Assembly (NCBI GenBank): GCA_937944035.1
Contig: CALDZQ010000099.1
Coordinates: 1-5,543 of the forward strand
Source of the DNA: an uncultured Neomegalonema sp.
GTDB lineage: Bacteria; Pseudomonadota; Alphaproteobacteria; Rhodobacterales; Rhodobacteraceae
DNA: 5,543 bases
Direction: 5' to 3'
Shown piece by piece: positions 4,957 to 5,543 of the stretch. Below the pieces are notes generated by a model. It did not search any database. It was not told the origin of the DNA and saw only the letters and a list, made by a program, of their open reading frames with translations. The translations under genes were made by a program, and so were the position numbers. How positions within the stretch are numbered: position 1 is the stretch's first letter; the number at the start of each line of letters is the position of its first letter.

Positions 4957-5013
4957 ATGCTGTCTGTGTGGGATATATCATTGTCTGACACCCGCAAAGG
5001 CCGGTGCGTCTGA
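4957..5013 (+). CDS. Possible 18-codon leader ORF overlapping the mipZ start
   Basis: AGGAAG (4947-4952) lies four bases before an ATG at 4957 that opens MLSVWDISLSDTRKGRCV and stops at 5011-5013. The stop TGA shares its last base with the mipZ ATG (TGATG), the geometry of translational coupling. The mipZ start itself has only a poor Shine-Dalgarno (AAAGG 12 bases away), so ribosomes finishing this ORF could be the main source of mipZ initiation. The peptide has no recognisable similarity and may have no function of its own. It could also be chance. Confidence 0.35.
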   Translation: MLSVWDISLSDTRKGRCV

Positions 5014-5543
5014 TGGTGCGCGGGACTAAAGCGCATATCATCGTTTTCGGCAACGAAAAGGGTGGTTCGGGCAAATCGACAACGGCGATGCATGTGTTTG
5101 TGGCACTTGCGCGGCGCGGAATGCGCGTGGGCGCGATCGATTTGGATTTGCGCCAGAAAAGCCTGTTCCGCTACATCGAAAACCGCAGAGGCTGGTCCGA
5201 GCGCAAGGGTGTGAAACTGGTCCTGCCGCGCACGATTACGATTGAGAACAGCAACCACCGCGACCGCGAAACGTCCTGGCGGCTTGAGGGGGAACGCTTT
5301 GATGCGGCGATTTCGGATTTGAGCCGCGACTGCGATGTGATTCTGATCGACTGTCCGGGTGCGTATTCCAACCTCTCGCGCCTCGGCCACAGTGCGGCGG
5401 ATACGCTGGTGACGCCGATCAATGACAGTTTTATCGATTTCGATCTGCTGGCACGGGTTGATCCGAGCACGCTGACCATCAGCGGGCCGTCGATTTACTC
5501 GGAAATGGTGTGGGAAAGCCGCAAGCTGCGCGCGCAGGTGGGG
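5013..5543 (+). CDS. mipZ: MipZ-family division-plane positioning ATPase (partial, C-terminus missing)
   Basis: 177 codons are present before the right edge; Caulobacter MipZ is somewhat under 300 residues. It is a ParA/MinD-type P-loop ATPase. In alphaproteobacteria MipZ binds ParB at the origin regions, forms a gradient on the nucleoid and blocks FtsZ polymerisation away from mid-cell. Seen here: deviant Walker A FGNEKGGSGKSTT (12-24) with signature K16 and P-loop K21; switch I-like AIDLDLRQKS (41-50); ENRRGW (56-61); Walker B VILIDCPG (109-116), with C in place of the usual T; and TPINDSFIDFDLL (134-146), a stretch highly characteristic of MipZ rather than ParA or MinD. SxYSEMVWESRKLRA continues the MipZ match to the edge. 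The start at 5013 gives a tail of the usual length; GTG at 5004 is an alternative. It follows rpmE and a possible leader ORF. Confidence 0.94.
   Translation, partial: MVRGTKAHIIVFGNEKGGSGKSTTAMHVFVALARRGMRVGAIDLDLRQKSLFRYIENRRGWSERKGVKLVLPRTITIENSNHRDRETSWRLEGERFDAAISDLSRDCDVILIDCPGAYSNLSRLGHSAADTLVTPINDSFIDFDLLARVDPSTLTISGPSIYSEMVWESRKLRAQVG

Noticed and set aside
4791..5390. 199-codon minus-strand ORF
   Set aside because: It overlaps both rpmE and mipZ in antisense and looks like shadow translation.

Overview
The window looks like a piece of an alphaproteobacterial chromosome. It is GC-rich. It carries the start of a MipZ-type division-site ATPase, a family known from alphaproteobacteria, a cysteine-free L31 protein of the alphaproteobacterial kind, and a ribB gene fused to a degenerate ribA-like domain, a layout common in that class. 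I cannot name the genus. There are no insertion sequences, CRISPR arrays, tRNA or rRNA genes.

Left block (1-1946): the first 26 codons of a HI0933/BaiN-like flavoprotein gene run leftward off the edge. Divergent from it is a compact three-gene operon (188-1797): two small exported proteins with clustered cysteines, then a SCO1/SenC copper chaperone. The two small proteins seem to share one layout and may be distant paralogues. With SCO next door, they are the best candidates here for a little-described copper or thiol-handling module serving respiratory oxidase assembly. The operon ends in an intergenic palindromic repeat region containing a strong rho-independent terminator.

Middle block (1948-3592): on the minus strand, a small two-helix membrane protein gene and ribBA overlap by 74 bases. 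The RibB half keeps its catalytic motifs. The GTP cyclohydrolase II-like half has lost all zinc cysteines and the usual catalytic loop, so it is probably not a cyclohydrolase. The divergent region before prs holds a perfect 17-bp palindrome (likely operator), a TATATT -10-like box, and a leader that can fold into a long stem before the prs ribosome binding site.

Right block (3593-5543): prs (PRPP synthetase), a 20-bp palindromic terminator-like element, a promoter-like pair 17 bases apart, rpmE (L31), a possible 18-codon leader ORF whose stop overlaps the next start, and mipZ running off the right edge. PRPP synthesis, riboflavin synthesis, a ribosomal protein and division control are housekeeping functions, so this is core chromosome rather than an accessory island.
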